Origin: Bacillota bacterium
GTDB taxonomy: Bacteria; Bacillota; UBA4882; UBA8346
DNA: 64,000 bases
Reading direction: 5' to 3'
NCBI GenBank assembly: GCA_023401925.1
Contig: JAEXDA010000057.1
Location: 62,001-126,000 of the forward strand
The notes beneath the pieces are model-generated. The model was not told the DNA's origin. It did no database searches and saw only the letters and a program-made list of their open reading frames with translations. Made by a program: the position numbers and the translations under genes. This document shows positions 54,441-63,505 of the stretch, piece by piece. The stretch's first letter is position 1; every line of letters starts with the position of its first letter.

Positions 54441-54570
54441 TCTGTAACCCCTTTCTTTCATTTGATATAGGCATGATATAATAAAACTCCCGCAAGCAGG
54501 CTATGCCGAACTTTAGGAGCCATCAGCCTTTTAGGCGTTTTACCGTTTGTTGCCATTTCTTTATTTTTCC
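54441..54570 (-). promoter_or_regulatory. Structured leader RNA of the Fe-S scaffold/GGGtGRT operon (candidate riboswitch)
   Basis: Between the predicted start (~54570) and the ATG the leader shows a small stem GCC/GGC followed by CTGATGGCTCCTA (around 54513-54529). A hairpin CCTGC-TT-GCGGG (54489-54500) with a GTTTTATT tail comes next. The GGCTCC segment could pair with GGGAG of this hairpin, so an on/off switch is conceivable. The downstream half resembles the fluoride riboswitch 3' half, but the matching 5' half is absent. Confidence 0.4.
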
Positions 54571-54576
54571 GATATT

Positions 54577-54606
54577 ACTATATCACAAAAAACCAATACC
54601 TGTCTA
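54577..54606 (-). promoter_or_regulatory. Promoter of the Fe-S scaffold/GGGtGRT operon
   Basis: On the minus strand TAGACA (54601-54606) and TATAGT (54577-54582) are spaced by 18 bp. It places the transcript start about 130 nt upstream of the scaffold gene. Confidence 0.6.
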
Positions 54607-54783
54607 ATGATATTTGATATTCGCATTCGTAATGAAGCAAATTTAAATAATTTTTAACGATTGCGGCGGGCCCTCCGGTCATGGCCATCCATAAATTTAT
54701 TAATATTTTTGTTTTTAAACTCTTCCCTGCGTCAAATGCTGCATTATCCGACCTTCCCCTCCCTTTCCCGTTTATACGCGCTT

Positions 54784-54837
54784 TCAATCAAAGGGAGGGG
54801 GAATCGCTGCCGATTTCTCCGGCCAATCAAATTCCCG
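54784..54837 (-). CDS. Small host ORF, exon 2 (downstream of group II intron)
   Basis: After intron removal, CGG at 54837 follows directly and in frame on the last codon of exon 1. The frame continues 17 codons (REFDWPEKSAAIPPPFD) to a TGA at 54784-54786. It forms the tail of a ~77-residue protein. No known family is recognised. Confidence 0.4.
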   Translation of the reverse strand, partial: REFDWPEKSAAIPPPFD

Positions 54838-56727
54838 GTCGAGTAGATAGAGCCTTCACAAGCTCTAACCCTCACAGAACCGTGCTTGCGCAATTAACGC
54901 ACACGGCTCTTCATTACAACATTCACAGCTTAGCAAGGCTTTCGCTCATAAATATTTACATAGATCCTTGGTAAAGGAAGCGGATATTTCGTCAACAACT
55001 TCTTAAATTTGTCCCACTCAAAACTTTTCCGTTGACTACGCCGGTTTAACCATTTGTATAACAGTTTGTTTACCTCACGCCTATATTGATATAGTGCATT
55101 GCTATTGTCTGTTATTCCATAATAGCGGTAGTATCCGTTTAGCTTTATTCTCAGCGCCTTCATTAGTTCTTTCACCGGCATGTGCCGGTTGTGCTTTATC
55201 CACTCTTTGCATCTGAGGATGCTTGCTTGATACTTTTTCCGGCTAGTTTTCCTCTTTACCCGAAAATAACCTCGTTTGCTTTTACTGCAATAATGGGTAA
55301 ATCCCGGGAAATCAAAGGTATCGGGTTTCCCCTTATCTGATTTCTTTGCAGCATTTCTTCCGAAGGCGATAATTCTGGTTTTGTCCTCGGCTATTTCCAA
55401 GTTGAACTTACCAAGTCGCCCTTTGAGCGCTTCGTAAAACTTTTTCGCTTCTGCTTCATATTCGAAGCAGCAGACAAAGTCATCGCAATACCTGATTAGA
55501 TAGGCTTCGCCACGGCACCATTTCTTCACTATTTTCTCAAACCATAGGTCTAGGACATAGTGGAGATACACATTCGCCAAGATTGGCGAGATGTTCCCCC
55601 CTTGTGGTGTTCCTTCGATTATGTCTTGTTTGATTCCGTTTTCCATGATTCTTGCTTTGAGAAATCTAGCGATTAACCGTTGGATATTCGGGTCGGCAAT
55701 TCGATGCCCGATGAATTTCATCATCTAGTCATGGTTTACATGGTCAAAGAAGCCTTTGATGTCCGCGTCGACTATATAGTTGACTTTCCGGGTTTCCATG
55801 ATGCGCGTTAGTTCTTTTAACGCGTGGTGACAGTTGCGTCCCGGTCGAAATCCGTACGAACACTCTAGGAAGTCTGCTTCGTAGATGGCACTTAATATCT
55901 TCGCCATTGCTGCTTGTACCAGTTTGTCTTGGTATGCTAGGATTCCTAGCGGTCTCATTTTACTTGTTCCGGGTTTTGGGATGTAGTTCCTTCTGACCGG
56001 TTGCGGTTTGTATACTTGCCGCTTCATCTGACTTACCAATTCCCGCAGGTTTTCGGTGAGATTCTGTTCGTATTCTTCTTTGCTGACTTTGTCTATTCCC
56101 GGCGCTTTTGCGCTTCCATTTCACGGTGGCACTCCCGTATGGTTGCTTCGTTGATTAGATGCGCTAATGAGGTAAATCGCTCTGTGGGACGTTTCCTTGC
56201 TACTTCTGCTATCCTTGTTAATTGCGTTTCCATCTTTGCTCCTGTCTCTGCGTACAGTGGATGTCTCCTTTCCAAGGTCGTTGGGATGTTGCCACCTTCC
56301 CTCCACCAGCATTACCCGGTTTCTCCGGTACTATACGGCAATCCGACTCCCTGTCCGTCTTTTGGTTCTCTTACTTTTTATCGCTTGTCGGCCATTCTCT
56401 TTTAGAGAACGGGCAGGGTCTCCCGAGTTACCATGTCATAACTTTGTGTAACATGCCAAGGTCTCCGACTCCGGGGAATTTACTGTATTCTCACCGTATC
56501 GACTACAGTATTGTTGCCTTCTGCGCCCCTTAATGCATCGGCTTTCCCATTTAGCAACTATTTCGGAGCTCTATCCCTTCAGCTTTCGCTTTTGGCCTAT
56601 TACCTTGCTGTCTACGCTTAAATCATCAAGTTACCCTGATAATTTCAAGACTCGCTACTGGTAGATGGTTAGTCCTTTCCTGGGAGGATTCGCACCTCCT
56701 ATATGACATGATTTTTGCTCGGCGCAC
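54838..56727 (-). mobile_element. Group II intron (1890 bp) with degraded ORF
   Basis: On the minus strand the element starts GTGCGCC at 56727, the classic 5' end. Domain V (54877-54909) is a 33-nt hairpin with the GAGCCG...CGGTTC stem; domain VI follows and ends CTACTCGAC at 54838. In domain I, AGTTGCT (plus 56553-56559) is complementary to AGCAACT in the upstream exon (IBS2), and AAGGG (around 56527-56531) to CCCTT at the exon end (IBS1). These matches support the insertion site. The intron-encoded protein in domain IV is broken, so mobility is probably lost although splicing could remain. Confidence 0.88.
54930..56233 (-). pseudogene. Group II intron reverse transcriptase/maturase, inactivated
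   Basis: A LtrA-type protein of ~430 residues if repaired. The N-terminal RT0 region reads METQLTRIAEVARKRP and FTSLAHLINEATI. RT motifs include YIPKPGTSKMRPLGI, SYGFRPGRNCHHAL, VDADIKGFFDHVNH, GTPQGGNISPILANVYLHY, the catalytic YCDDFVC, and FPGFTHYC; the maturase X and C-terminal GIIM-type region reads ELMKALRIKLNGYYRYYGI. A one-base deletion near 56110 shifts the frame, and a TAG at 55725-55727 replaces the Trp expected after NHD. No HNH endonuclease is visible. Confidence 0.88.
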
Positions 56728-56907
56728 AAGGGTGAGTTGCTCATTTCGAATTTCTATCTTCTGTACTCCCCGTACTATCTGCGCCACCCAAAAACCATCG
56801 TGCATGGGCGCGGGCATCATCCCCTCCTTCAGCACCTTACTGTAAATCGATTCTTCCCTACGGCAAATCGGAGCTAAGTTTGCAACCACTCGCCGCGCTC
56901 CCTCCAT
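56728..56907 (-). CDS. Small host ORF, exon 1 (interrupted by group II intron)
   Basis: Exactly 60 codons from ATG 56907 lead to the intron 5' end at codon boundary CTT. A GTG at 56889 preceded by GGAGGGAG is the more likely start. The reading is protein-like (ICRREESIYSKVLKEG, APMHDGFWVAQIVRG, KIEIRNEQLTL), but no family is recognised. Splicing would fuse it to exon 2. The evidence for a true gene is the open frame over both exons and the ribosome site. Confidence 0.42.
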
Positions 56908-57028
56908 TCAACTAAACAAATTGTTCAAAGAATGTCCTAATATAAGATGAAAATAAAGCAAATCGTACATTACAATCCATCGATATTTATGTTACATTTA
57001 AGTTAACAAATCATTGAAAGGACATCCC

Positions 57029-58171
57029 ATGAAAATTATAGTGGTACCGGATTCTTTTAAAGGTAGCCTAAGTGCGATTCAGGCAGCTAACGCCATTGAG
57101 CGGGGAATTCAAAATGCCGCTCCAAGAAAAGAAAAACCGGTTGAGATTATCAAAATTCCCATGGCTGATGGTGGTGAAGGCACCGTGGAGGCAATCATCT
57201 CCGCCATCGGTGGCAGAATGGTTCCGGCTACCGTTCTGAATCCATTGGGGCAAGCGACAGAATCATTTTGGGGAATTTTGCCGAATAATACGGCAGTCAT
57301 AGAAATGGCGGCAGCATCGGGCCTGAATTTAATCGAACCGCACTTGAGGAATCCTCTATTAACAACAACATACGGTACTGGACAATTAATCCAGGCGGCC
57401 CTGGATAACGGTTGCACTGATATCATTATTGGCGTCGGCGGGAGCGCCACCAACGATGGTGGCGTCGGAATGGCCCAAGCGTTGGGTATAAAGTTTACTG
57501 ATGAAAATGGAAGCCCTTTGGCATTTGGTGGTGGAATGCTCGATCAGCTCCGGCACATTGACATTTCCGGACTTGATCCAAGGGCCAAAAAGGCCCGGTT
57601 TACCGTAGCTTCCGACGTAAAAAACCCATTGTGTGGTTCGGAGGGAGCTTCCGCCGTATATGGACCCCAAAAGGGCGCCAGCCCGGAAATGGTGGCACTG
57701 CTTGATCAAAACTTACGGCACCTGGCCAAGGTGATCCAAAACCATTTGAGAGTGGATATCACCGAAATTCCTGGTTCCGGGGCAGCCGGCGGTTTAGGAG
57801 GAGGTCTAATGGCTTTTTTAGGGGCCAAACTGCATTCCGGAATCAAAATCATTATGGAACTGACCTCTTTTGAAGAAAAGCTGCGGGACACCGATCTAAT
57901 CATTACCGGCGAAGGAGCAACCGATTTTCAAACTTTGTTCGGAAAAGTTCCCTTTGGGGTTGCCCAGGTTGCCAAAAAATATGGTAAACCGGTCATTTGT
58001 ATTTCTGGTAGCTTGGGCATTAGTTATGAAAAATTGGCTGATGCCGGTATCGTTGCTTTCTTCAGTATCGTCGACCGGCCGATGGCGCTGGAAGAGGCGA
58101 TGGCCAGAGGGGAGGCGCTACTGGAAAAAACCGCCGAAAATGTGCTTCATACTTATTTTTTAGGAGGATGA
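57029..58171 (+). CDS. garK: Glycerate kinase
   Basis: This 380-aa glycerate kinase (type 1, GarK/GlxK) phosphorylates D-glycerate to 2-phosphoglycerate. Family features are KIIVVPDSFKGSLSAIQAA at the N-terminus, MADGGEGTVEA (near residue 46), VGGSATNDGGVGMAQALG (near 137), and TGEGATDFQTLFGKVPFGVA (near 293). The ATG at 57029 has GAAAGGA upstream. It is followed after 7 bp by a glycerate/gluconate permease relic and then by a CdaR-type regulator. Confidence 0.95.
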   Translation: MKIIVVPDSFKGSLSAIQAANAIERGIQNAAPRKEKPVEIIKIPMADGGEGTVEAIISAIGGRMVPATVLNPLGQATESFWGILPNNTAVIEMAAASGLNLIEPHLRNPLLTTTYGTGQLIQAALDNGCTDIIIGVGGSATNDGGVGMAQALGIKFTDENGSPLAFGGGMLDQLRHIDISGLDPRAKKARFTVASDVKNPLCGSEGASAVYGPQKGASPEMVALLDQNLRHLAKVIQNHLRVDITEIPGSGAAGGLGGGLMAFLGAKLHSGIKIIMELTSFEEKLRDTDLIITGEGATDFQTLFGKVPFGVAQVAKKYGKPVICISGSLGISYEKLADAGIVAFFSIVDRPMALEEAMARGEALLEKTAENVLHTYFLGG

Positions 58172-58178
58172 TCATAAA

Positions 58179-59076
58179 ATGACACCTGAACAATTAACAG
58201 CGGCAAAAGAATTAATGGTTCACGGCCCGATGCTATTGGTTATCATTTTAGTGGCGATCGCTTTCATTATTATTGCCACAGCCAAATTTAAGCTCCATCC
58301 CTTTTTGGCGTTACTATTAGCTGCTTATGGAGTCGCCTTTGCCGTGAATTGCCGGCCCAATTCGTGGGAAACTTGATTGCCCAAGGATTCGGCAATATTA
58401 TGGCCAGTATCGGACTGGTCATTGTGGCCGGTACCATCATCGGTACAATTTTAGAACGATCCGGAGCAGCCCTGAAAATGGCCGAGGTCGTGTTGGGATG
58501 GGTTGGAATTAAACGTTCCCCGCTGGCCGAGTATTATCGGTTATATTACCAGTATTCCAGTATTTTGCGACTCCGGATTTGTGATTTTGACTCCTTTAAA
58601 TAAAGGTTTAGCCAAACGGGCCGGGATTCCCATCGCTGTGATGTCGGTAGCCCTGTCAACCGGCCTTTTTTCCACCCACACGCTAGTACCCCCCTACACC
58701 GGGACCGATAGCAACAGCCGGAAATGTCGGCGCCGATTTGGGCTTGGTGATTTTTATAGGAATGGTCGTGGCCATACCGGCTGCTTTGGTCGGTCTCTGG
58801 TGGGCCTACCGGGTCGGGAAAAAGATACCTTCCAGTTTGGATACCCCTGATGCCAATGATGAGCAGATCAAGACGGAATATCAAAATTTGCCAAGCGCCC
58901 TCGCTTCCTTTGCACCCTTGGTCGTGCCCATTCTCCTGATTGGATTGGCATCGGTCATCAAATACATCCATTATAGCGGTATCGGCAGCAACTGGTTCAC
59001 TTTCTTGGGATATCCTCTAAATGCTTTAATCATCGGTGTATTGCTCTCAAATTGTTATGGTCGAAAACTCCGCTGA
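58179..59076 (+). pseudogene. GntP-family gluconate/glycerate permease, frameshifted and truncated
   Basis: Four reading-frame pieces align to one GntP-type transporter: MLLVIILVAIAFIIIATAKF, then AQGFGNIMASIGLVIVAGTI, GYITSIPVFCDSGFVILTPL, and GLVIFIGMVVAIPAALVGLW. Frame changes fall near 58345, 58520 and in a C6 run at ~58690. The last ~150 residues are missing. The reading ends in a terminator hairpin. It would have imported glycerate for the kinase upstream. At least three frameshifts plus a 3' loss indicate a true pseudogene rather than one read error. Confidence 0.88.
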
Positions 59077-59095
59077 TTGCAACGGAGTTTTCGTC
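59064..59095 (+). terminator. Terminator at the end of the permease pseudogene
   Basis: Perfect 9-bp stem AAAACTCCG (59064-59072)/CGGAGTTTT (59083-59091), with a T-rich tail. Confidence 0.75.
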
Positions 59096-59181
59096 TTTAC
59101 CAGGAAAATCTGATATCGTAGATAGGAATCACCATGGGATCAGCGAATCTATATTCATGATTATGATGGAGGGAGATCCTA

Positions 59182-60420
59182 TTGGAAATAACCCAACAGT
59201 ATGCGCAGAATATTGTGAACATGACCATGAAAGTTCTTCACTATAATATTAATATCATGAACCATATGGGTATCATTGTCGGTAGCGGCGATCCCAATCG
59301 AATCAACTCATTTCACCAGGGTGCGGCGGAGGTTATTGAAACCGGCAAAGCCCTTGAAATCAAGGCGGATCAAGCCGGGCAACTGACTGGGGCAAAGCCT
59401 GGATTGAATCTGCCAATCTATTTTCACGAAAAGATCCTCGGTGTGGTGGGAATTACCGGTGAGCCTGACCAGGTACGTCCTTTCGGGGAATTGCTGAAAA
59501 TATCGGTTGAAACCATGTTGCAAGAAGTGTTCCTCACGGAACAGCTCCGGATGGAACAAAACGCCAAGGAATTCTACATCCGCGATATCGTCAGCGGCAA
59601 TATTGGCGAAGACGAGGACGATTTTTATACGAAAGGCTCCTTGCTTGGTTTTGACATGAAAATACCCCGGGTGGCTGTGGTGATTAAAATCCGCAATCAA
59701 AACGAGCCAACGCCGGAGCAGCAGATGCCAAAAAGCCTGAAAACCGGAGAAATATGCCCCTTAAGTTTGAAAATTCAACGCCAAATTGAAAATATATTTC
59801 AGCTGATCCAATCCATTTTCAATAATCCCCAAAATATCATCAGTTATTACGGCAGCAATCATTTTATTATTTTTTGGCCAACCCGCAAAACCCTTCCCGG
59901 AGAAATCAAGGCCGAAGCCTCCGTTCCTTTGGAGCGCCTCCAAACCGGGCTCAAAAAATACAATGTCTCCTGTTATGCCGGGATCGGCCTGCTTCACCCG
60001 AGAATAGCAGGTTTGAAAAAATCTTATGTTCAGGCAGTCCAGGCCATTGATATCAGGGAACGTACCGGCAACCCGCAGGATAATATCGTTTTAGCATCTG
60101 AACTGGGATTAGAAATGATATTTCTGCAACAAGCCAAAAGCACTCTCCAAAGTTATTGTGATTTGTTTTTTATCAAAAATGACCACCGGGAGCGGGATAC
60201 TCTATCCAGTCAAACCAAAGTGATTCAAACTCTCCATTGCTTTTTTGATTGTAATTTAAATCAAAGTATTACCGCCCAAAAGTTAAATATCGCCAGAAAC
60301 ACTCTTACCGCCAGACTTGATAAAGTTATGGAACTCACCGGGTACGACCCGCGGAGTTTTGGTGATGCCGTCAATTTAAGGATCTTCCTGCTGATCAACG
60401 AATTGCAAAAGTGGCATTGA
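59182..60420 (+). CDS. cdaR: CdaR-type sugar-diacid/glycerate regulator
   Basis: A 412-aa activator of the CdaR family, which controls glycerate and sugar-acid genes. The N-terminal diacid-sensor domain reads AQNIVNMTMKVLHYNINIMN (near residue 8) and VGSGDPNRINSFHQGA. A middle GGDEF-like region follows, and a C-terminal PucR-type helix-turn-helix (~340-412; NQSITAQKLNIARNTLTARL). The start is a TTG at 59182 with GGAGGGAG upstream. It lies after garK and the permease relic, consistent with regulation of that locus. Confidence 0.93.
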   Translation: MEITQQYAQNIVNMTMKVLHYNINIMNHMGIIVGSGDPNRINSFHQGAAEVIETGKALEIKADQAGQLTGAKPGLNLPIYFHEKILGVVGITGEPDQVRPFGELLKISVETMLQEVFLTEQLRMEQNAKEFYIRDIVSGNIGEDEDDFYTKGSLLGFDMKIPRVAVVIKIRNQNEPTPEQQMPKSLKTGEICPLSLKIQRQIENIFQLIQSIFNNPQNIISYYGSNHFIIFWPTRKTLPGEIKAEASVPLERLQTGLKKYNVSCYAGIGLLHPRIAGLKKSYVQAVQAIDIRERTGNPQDNIVLASELGLEMIFLQQAKSTLQSYCDLFFIKNDHRERDTLSSQTKVIQTLHCFFDCNLNQSITAQKLNIARNTLTARLDKVMELTGYDPRSFGDAVNLRIFLLINELQKWH

Positions 60421-60461
60421 AAACTTTCCAACCAGAAAATCCGAGCCAGGGGAAGCGTTTC

Positions 60462-60980
60462 TTACCGGTCGCTTTTATACTCGAACTGAATGTCATTGCC
60501 TACCATGCTGTAATATTCCATAAGCTCAATCGTTCTTTCACGAACTCGCATCTTACAGGCACTTACAGTTTGAACACGTCCTTGGGATCCAAATACCGGA
60601 CCGCTTTTTCGAAAATAAAAAGTTTGGGTAACGAATTTTTGCTCATTCAAATGATATTGAAGCCAACCTTTTTGGGATTCAATCAAAAGGGCTTTTTCTT
60701 CCGGAGCCAATTGTACCAATAGTTTTTTATAGACTGAATTCAACTCGCTATCCCATAACTTGGTGTATTTGGATTCTATTTCAACCCATATCTGCGTATT
60801 AAAATCTTTGGAATCGCTTATTTCTTGTATTTCTTTTTCATAATCTTTATCGAGCTGGTTATTTTTTATCAAGTTATCAAATTCACCCGACACATCGTAA
60901 CCTAAAAGACAAAAGGCACTGGTCCCAAAAATTAATAAACCACTAAAGATCAACAATGATATAATTATTATTTTTTTCAT
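60462..60980 (-). CDS. LprI-domain exported protein
   Basis: A 172-aa protein with a signal peptide (~1-22) and a lysozyme-inhibitor LprI-type (DUF1311) helical domain at ~70-120 (LWDSELNSVYKKLLVQL and EKALLIESQKGWLQYHLNEQ). GGGGGAGG precedes the ATG. It would act outside the membrane. The lysozyme-inhibitor function is known only for a few members. It is convergent with cdaR. Confidence 0.78.
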   Translation of the reverse strand: MKKIIIISLLIFSGLLIFGTSAFCLLGYDVSGEFDNLIKNNQLDKDYEKEIQEISDSKDFNTQIWVEIESKYTKLWDSELNSVYKKLLVQLAPEEKALLIESQKGWLQYHLNEQKFVTQTFYFRKSGPVFGSQGRVQTVSACKMRVRERTIELMEYYSMVGNDIQFEYKSDR

Positions 60981-61064
60981 TCATCCTCCCCCATTACTTT
61001 TAAGCTTTTTACTTTTATATCCTTGATGTAAAGCCCCCAACACTCCATTACTTGGCAAGACGGC

Positions 61065-61565
61065 CTATTTCTTTTCATGCCAACCCTTCCATGTTTGGCG
61101 TACTTTATCTTCTCCTTCATAATAATCCACTTTATCTTCTACTTTGTATATTTCCCGGTAAGGCCGTATGTTGATTTTACCTGAATCCGGATATTCACAA
61201 ACATCCAAACCCGTTTCGGTTCGGATATCAAGGTACTGACAGGCTTGCTGGGTATGATTATAGAGTTGATGCGCGCCTTGGGGTCCCGTCTCAAAAAAGA
61301 CGATGTCACCCGCTAATAATTCCACGAATCCATCAGCGGTTCGCAGGGTTGCTTTTCCGGATAAGCTGACAAATATTTCTTCGGAATTTCTATGAAAATG
61401 ATATGGGCAAGAATATTTGTCCGGATCAAGAGAGCGTACATCAAACTGTAAATGTTTTGACTTCACCCGTTGCGCCAAATTTTGACTTGTATGGGAAGCG
61501 TATTCCGGAACAGGCGCTTGTTCAGGTTCAAACAAAAGATTTTGTTGGTTAAAGATTTGTACCAT
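61065..61565 (-). CDS. Cupin-domain protein
   Basis: A 166-aa single-cupin protein. Metal ligands are in CPYHFHRNSEEIFVSLSG (near residue 53) and the second motif DIVFFETGPQGAHQLYN (near 87). The role is unknown; small cupins include sugar isomerases and sensory proteins. The start ATG follows AGGAGG. A palindromic operator-like site lies about 50-70 bp upstream. Confidence 0.85.
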   Translation of the reverse strand: MVQIFNQQNLLFEPEQAPVPEYASHTSQNLAQRVKSKHLQFDVRSLDPDKYSCPYHFHRNSEEIFVSLSGKATLRTADGFVELLAGDIVFFETGPQGAHQLYNHTQQACQYLDIRTETGLDVCEYPDSGKINIRPYREIYKVEDKVDYYEGEDKVRQTWKGWHEKK

Positions 61566-61608
61566 TCAAATTCCTCCTTTTTGGTGAATAGTGGATTGGA
61601 ATTTTTTT

Positions 61609-61635
61609 CACTAAATATGGTATCCATATTTGTGA
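61609..61635 (-). promoter_or_regulatory. Operator-like palindrome upstream of the cupin gene
   Basis: Perfect arms AAATATGG (61613-61620)/CCATATTT (61624-61631) flank a 3-bp centre, extended by TCAC/GTGA on the outside. The size fits a MarR- or GntR-type dimer site. No regulator is adjacent. Confidence 0.4.
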
Positions 61636-61719
61636 AGATGAGGCGCTTTCAGTTGACGGACCCGAATATCTTCCATTTACAAGTTATTTCCAGGTTTTAT
61701 TGCTTATCCATTCATTTTT

Positions 61720-62292
61720 TCATTGAAAATGGATATCTGTTATTTTTTGTTTTACATATTTTGAAATGATATTTATATATCTTTTATCGAAACTTATCGA
61801 TGTAATATCCGAATATAAAATTTCCGTTGGTTCTTCATCCCATTCTCCAAGACCATCAAAATTTAATAACGATATCGATTTTTCATGAATATCAATTATT
61901 TCACCGATATAAAATTTACTATGATCAGTACTTTCACATTCAATAATAATGTTATTACCCATAACTCTTAGCTTCCCAAATACTTCATTCCAATTTTCTA
62001 CACTTTGAAAGAATGGATTTTTAATATCTTCAATAATACCTTCATTCTTAATTATCGACTCGGAAAATCTCTCCAAGTCGCCCGAACGGACTGATGTAAT
62101 ATCTTTTAATCTTACAATCATATAGCCATCCACTTCATAATCATATAAATATTGAATTAATAGCAATTTATCACTCATGAGCAATGGATAACAATGGATT
62201 GCATTTAAATCAATTTTTTCACGAGTAATTTTAATTTCTTGAAAGGCTTTAATAGTTTTTTCTAATAATTCTCTGACGTTACTGCGTTTCAT
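61720..62292 (-). CDS. Hypothetical protein (190 aa)
   Basis: A ~190-aa soluble protein I do not recognise. It contains a charged N-terminal helix (VRELLEKTIKAFQEIKIT), a beta-rich middle (YDYEVDGYMIVRLKDITSVR) and a second similar beta segment near the end (TEILYSDITSISFDKRYINI). The two beta segments may be related to each other, suggesting an internal duplication. The ATG at 62292 is supported weakly by AAAGAG. It lies in an accessory region with other small genes. Confidence 0.72.
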   Translation of the reverse strand: MKRSNVRELLEKTIKAFQEIKITREKIDLNAIHCYPLLMSDKLLLIQYLYDYEVDGYMIVRLKDITSVRSGDLERFSESIIKNEGIIEDIKNPFFQSVENWNEVFGKLRVMGNNIIIECESTDHSKFYIGEIIDIHEKSISLLNFDGLGEWDEEPTEILYSDITSISFDKRYINIISKYVKQKITDIHFQ

Positions 62293-62344
62293 GAATTTCA
62301 ACTCTTTCAATATTTATTGCAGCCTATACTTTCTTCATCCAACT

Positions 62345-62540
62345 TTAAAGAATCAAAAGCACCCCAAATTCTGTTTTCTCCGATAGGCAATCATTTCTGA
62401 AAGCCACGTTTTCACTGATGTCACCTTTGAATGTTGTTATTCCCTCCGGAGAGAGTTTCGAATTCCAGATATGTTTTCCATGCCAGTGAAAGCGCCGCAT
62501 CAAGTTCAGCGTTGTCTAATCGCCTTACTATCCATTCCAT
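62345..62540 (-). pseudogene. GNAT acetyltransferase N-terminal fragment
   Basis: On the minus strand an ATG at 62540, with GGGGTG upstream, opens RRLDNAELDAALSLAWKTYL and EFETLSGG. The frame then changes by one base near 62445 and continues as GITTFKGDISENVAFRND to a TAA at 62345. This matches the first ~60 residues of a GNAT-type acetyltransferase. The remaining acetyl-CoA-binding part is absent. It appears to be a decayed remnant. Confidence 0.5.
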
Positions 62541-62671
62541 ATTCACACCCCGTAAAATAAAATGCATCTTCTTTAAACTAATAAACCTAAAGACGACATA
62601 GAATTAGCCTTTCAATGGTGCCAAAAACAGCAAAAAGGCCTTGCCGCGAATTTCTTGATTGTATATCCATA

Positions 62672-63061
62672 TCATTCGACGACAAAACAAAACGGATGCC
62701 CCACAGGGTCAAACATGACCGTCCATTCGCCGCTATACTGGGTGTCCGCTTTCGTTGCGCCGCATGAAATTGCGTGTTTCACAGCACGTTCCATCTCTTC
62801 CTTACTTTGCACCGCAAAGTCGATGTGCAACATCTGCTGCTGCGCATGGGGTTCTTCCGGCCAAACCGGTGAAACGTAATCCGTGTTGGTTTGAAAGGCA
62901 ATCTTCACACTATTAAGCGGCGAACGGATTTCTAGAAACTCTCCTTCCTCTACAAAGTCCTTTTCCCATCCAAGCATCCGAATATAAAAATCGGACAAAG
63001 CTTGAATATCCGGACAATCCAGTACAATTGCCTTCAATTGAATGGTGGGTATGTTATTCAT
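62672..63061 (-). CDS. VOC (glyoxalase-like) family protein
   Basis: A 129-aa protein of the vicinal-oxygen-chelate fold with two beta-alpha-beta-beta-beta units. Features are VLDCPDIQALSDFYIRMLGW near the N-terminus, LHIDFAVQSKEEMERAV near residue 78, and the end DPVGHPFCFVVE, typical of the bleomycin-resistance/glyoxalase-like subgroup. AAAGGAGCAG precedes the ATG. The substrate is unknown. Confidence 0.9.
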   Translation of the reverse strand: MNNIPTIQLKAIVLDCPDIQALSDFYIRMLGWEKDFVEEGEFLEIRSPLNSVKIAFQTNTDYVSPVWPEEPHAQQQMLHIDFAVQSKEEMERAVKHAISCGATKADTQYSGEWTVMFDPVGHPFCFVVE

Positions 63062-63133
63062 TTTTTACTGCTCCTTTCGTTCCAATGTAACTTCCCATGA
63101 TGAAAGTTCGTTTTCCCCATTGAAAGCAAAACC

Positions 63134-63505
63134 TCAATTGAGATACTTATTTTCATCGATTCGAAACAAGCTTTCAGCGCCGGAATAAATACCGTTTTCG
63201 GAAGTATACGATGACAAAATCGTATCACCGATAACCATGAATTTTCCACGCAATTTTCCCAACGCCGGATTTTCCGATGTCCATTTTGTATAGTCTTTAT
63301 TATCCGGCAGCGGTACGATGGAGTACTTATTAAAAAACCTGATCGGATTTTCAATTTTCAGCTCCATAACCCCATCCAAAACCCATTCCTCCCTGAAATG
63401 TTTGATGGTTGTTTCTCCGTAAACGCCAACTTCATGGCCCTCATGATCAAAATAAAGTCCCGTAGCTTTCCAATTTCCCTCTTCAAAAACATAGGTATGT
63501 TTCAT
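63134..63505 (-). CDS. Hypothetical beta-rich protein
   Basis: A 123-aa soluble protein, rich in predicted beta strands (YVFEEGNWKATGLYFDHEGH, GETTIKHFREEWVLDG, FMVIGDTILSSYTS). The pattern suggests a lipocalin-like or calycin fold, but no family is recognised. AAAGGAGA lies before the ATG at 63505, preferred over an upstream start. It precedes the VOC gene on the same strand. Confidence 0.7.
   Translation of the reverse strand: MKHTYVFEEGNWKATGLYFDHEGHEVGVYGETTIKHFREEWVLDGVMELKIENPIRFFNKYSIVPLPDNKDYTKWTSENPALGKLRGKFMVIGDTILSSYTSENGIYSGAESLFRIDENKYLN

Noticed and set aside
54578..54787. 69-aa minus-strand ORF after the host ORF exon 2
   Set aside because: It overlaps the Fe-S operon promoter, lacks a ribosome site and shows no protein-like features.
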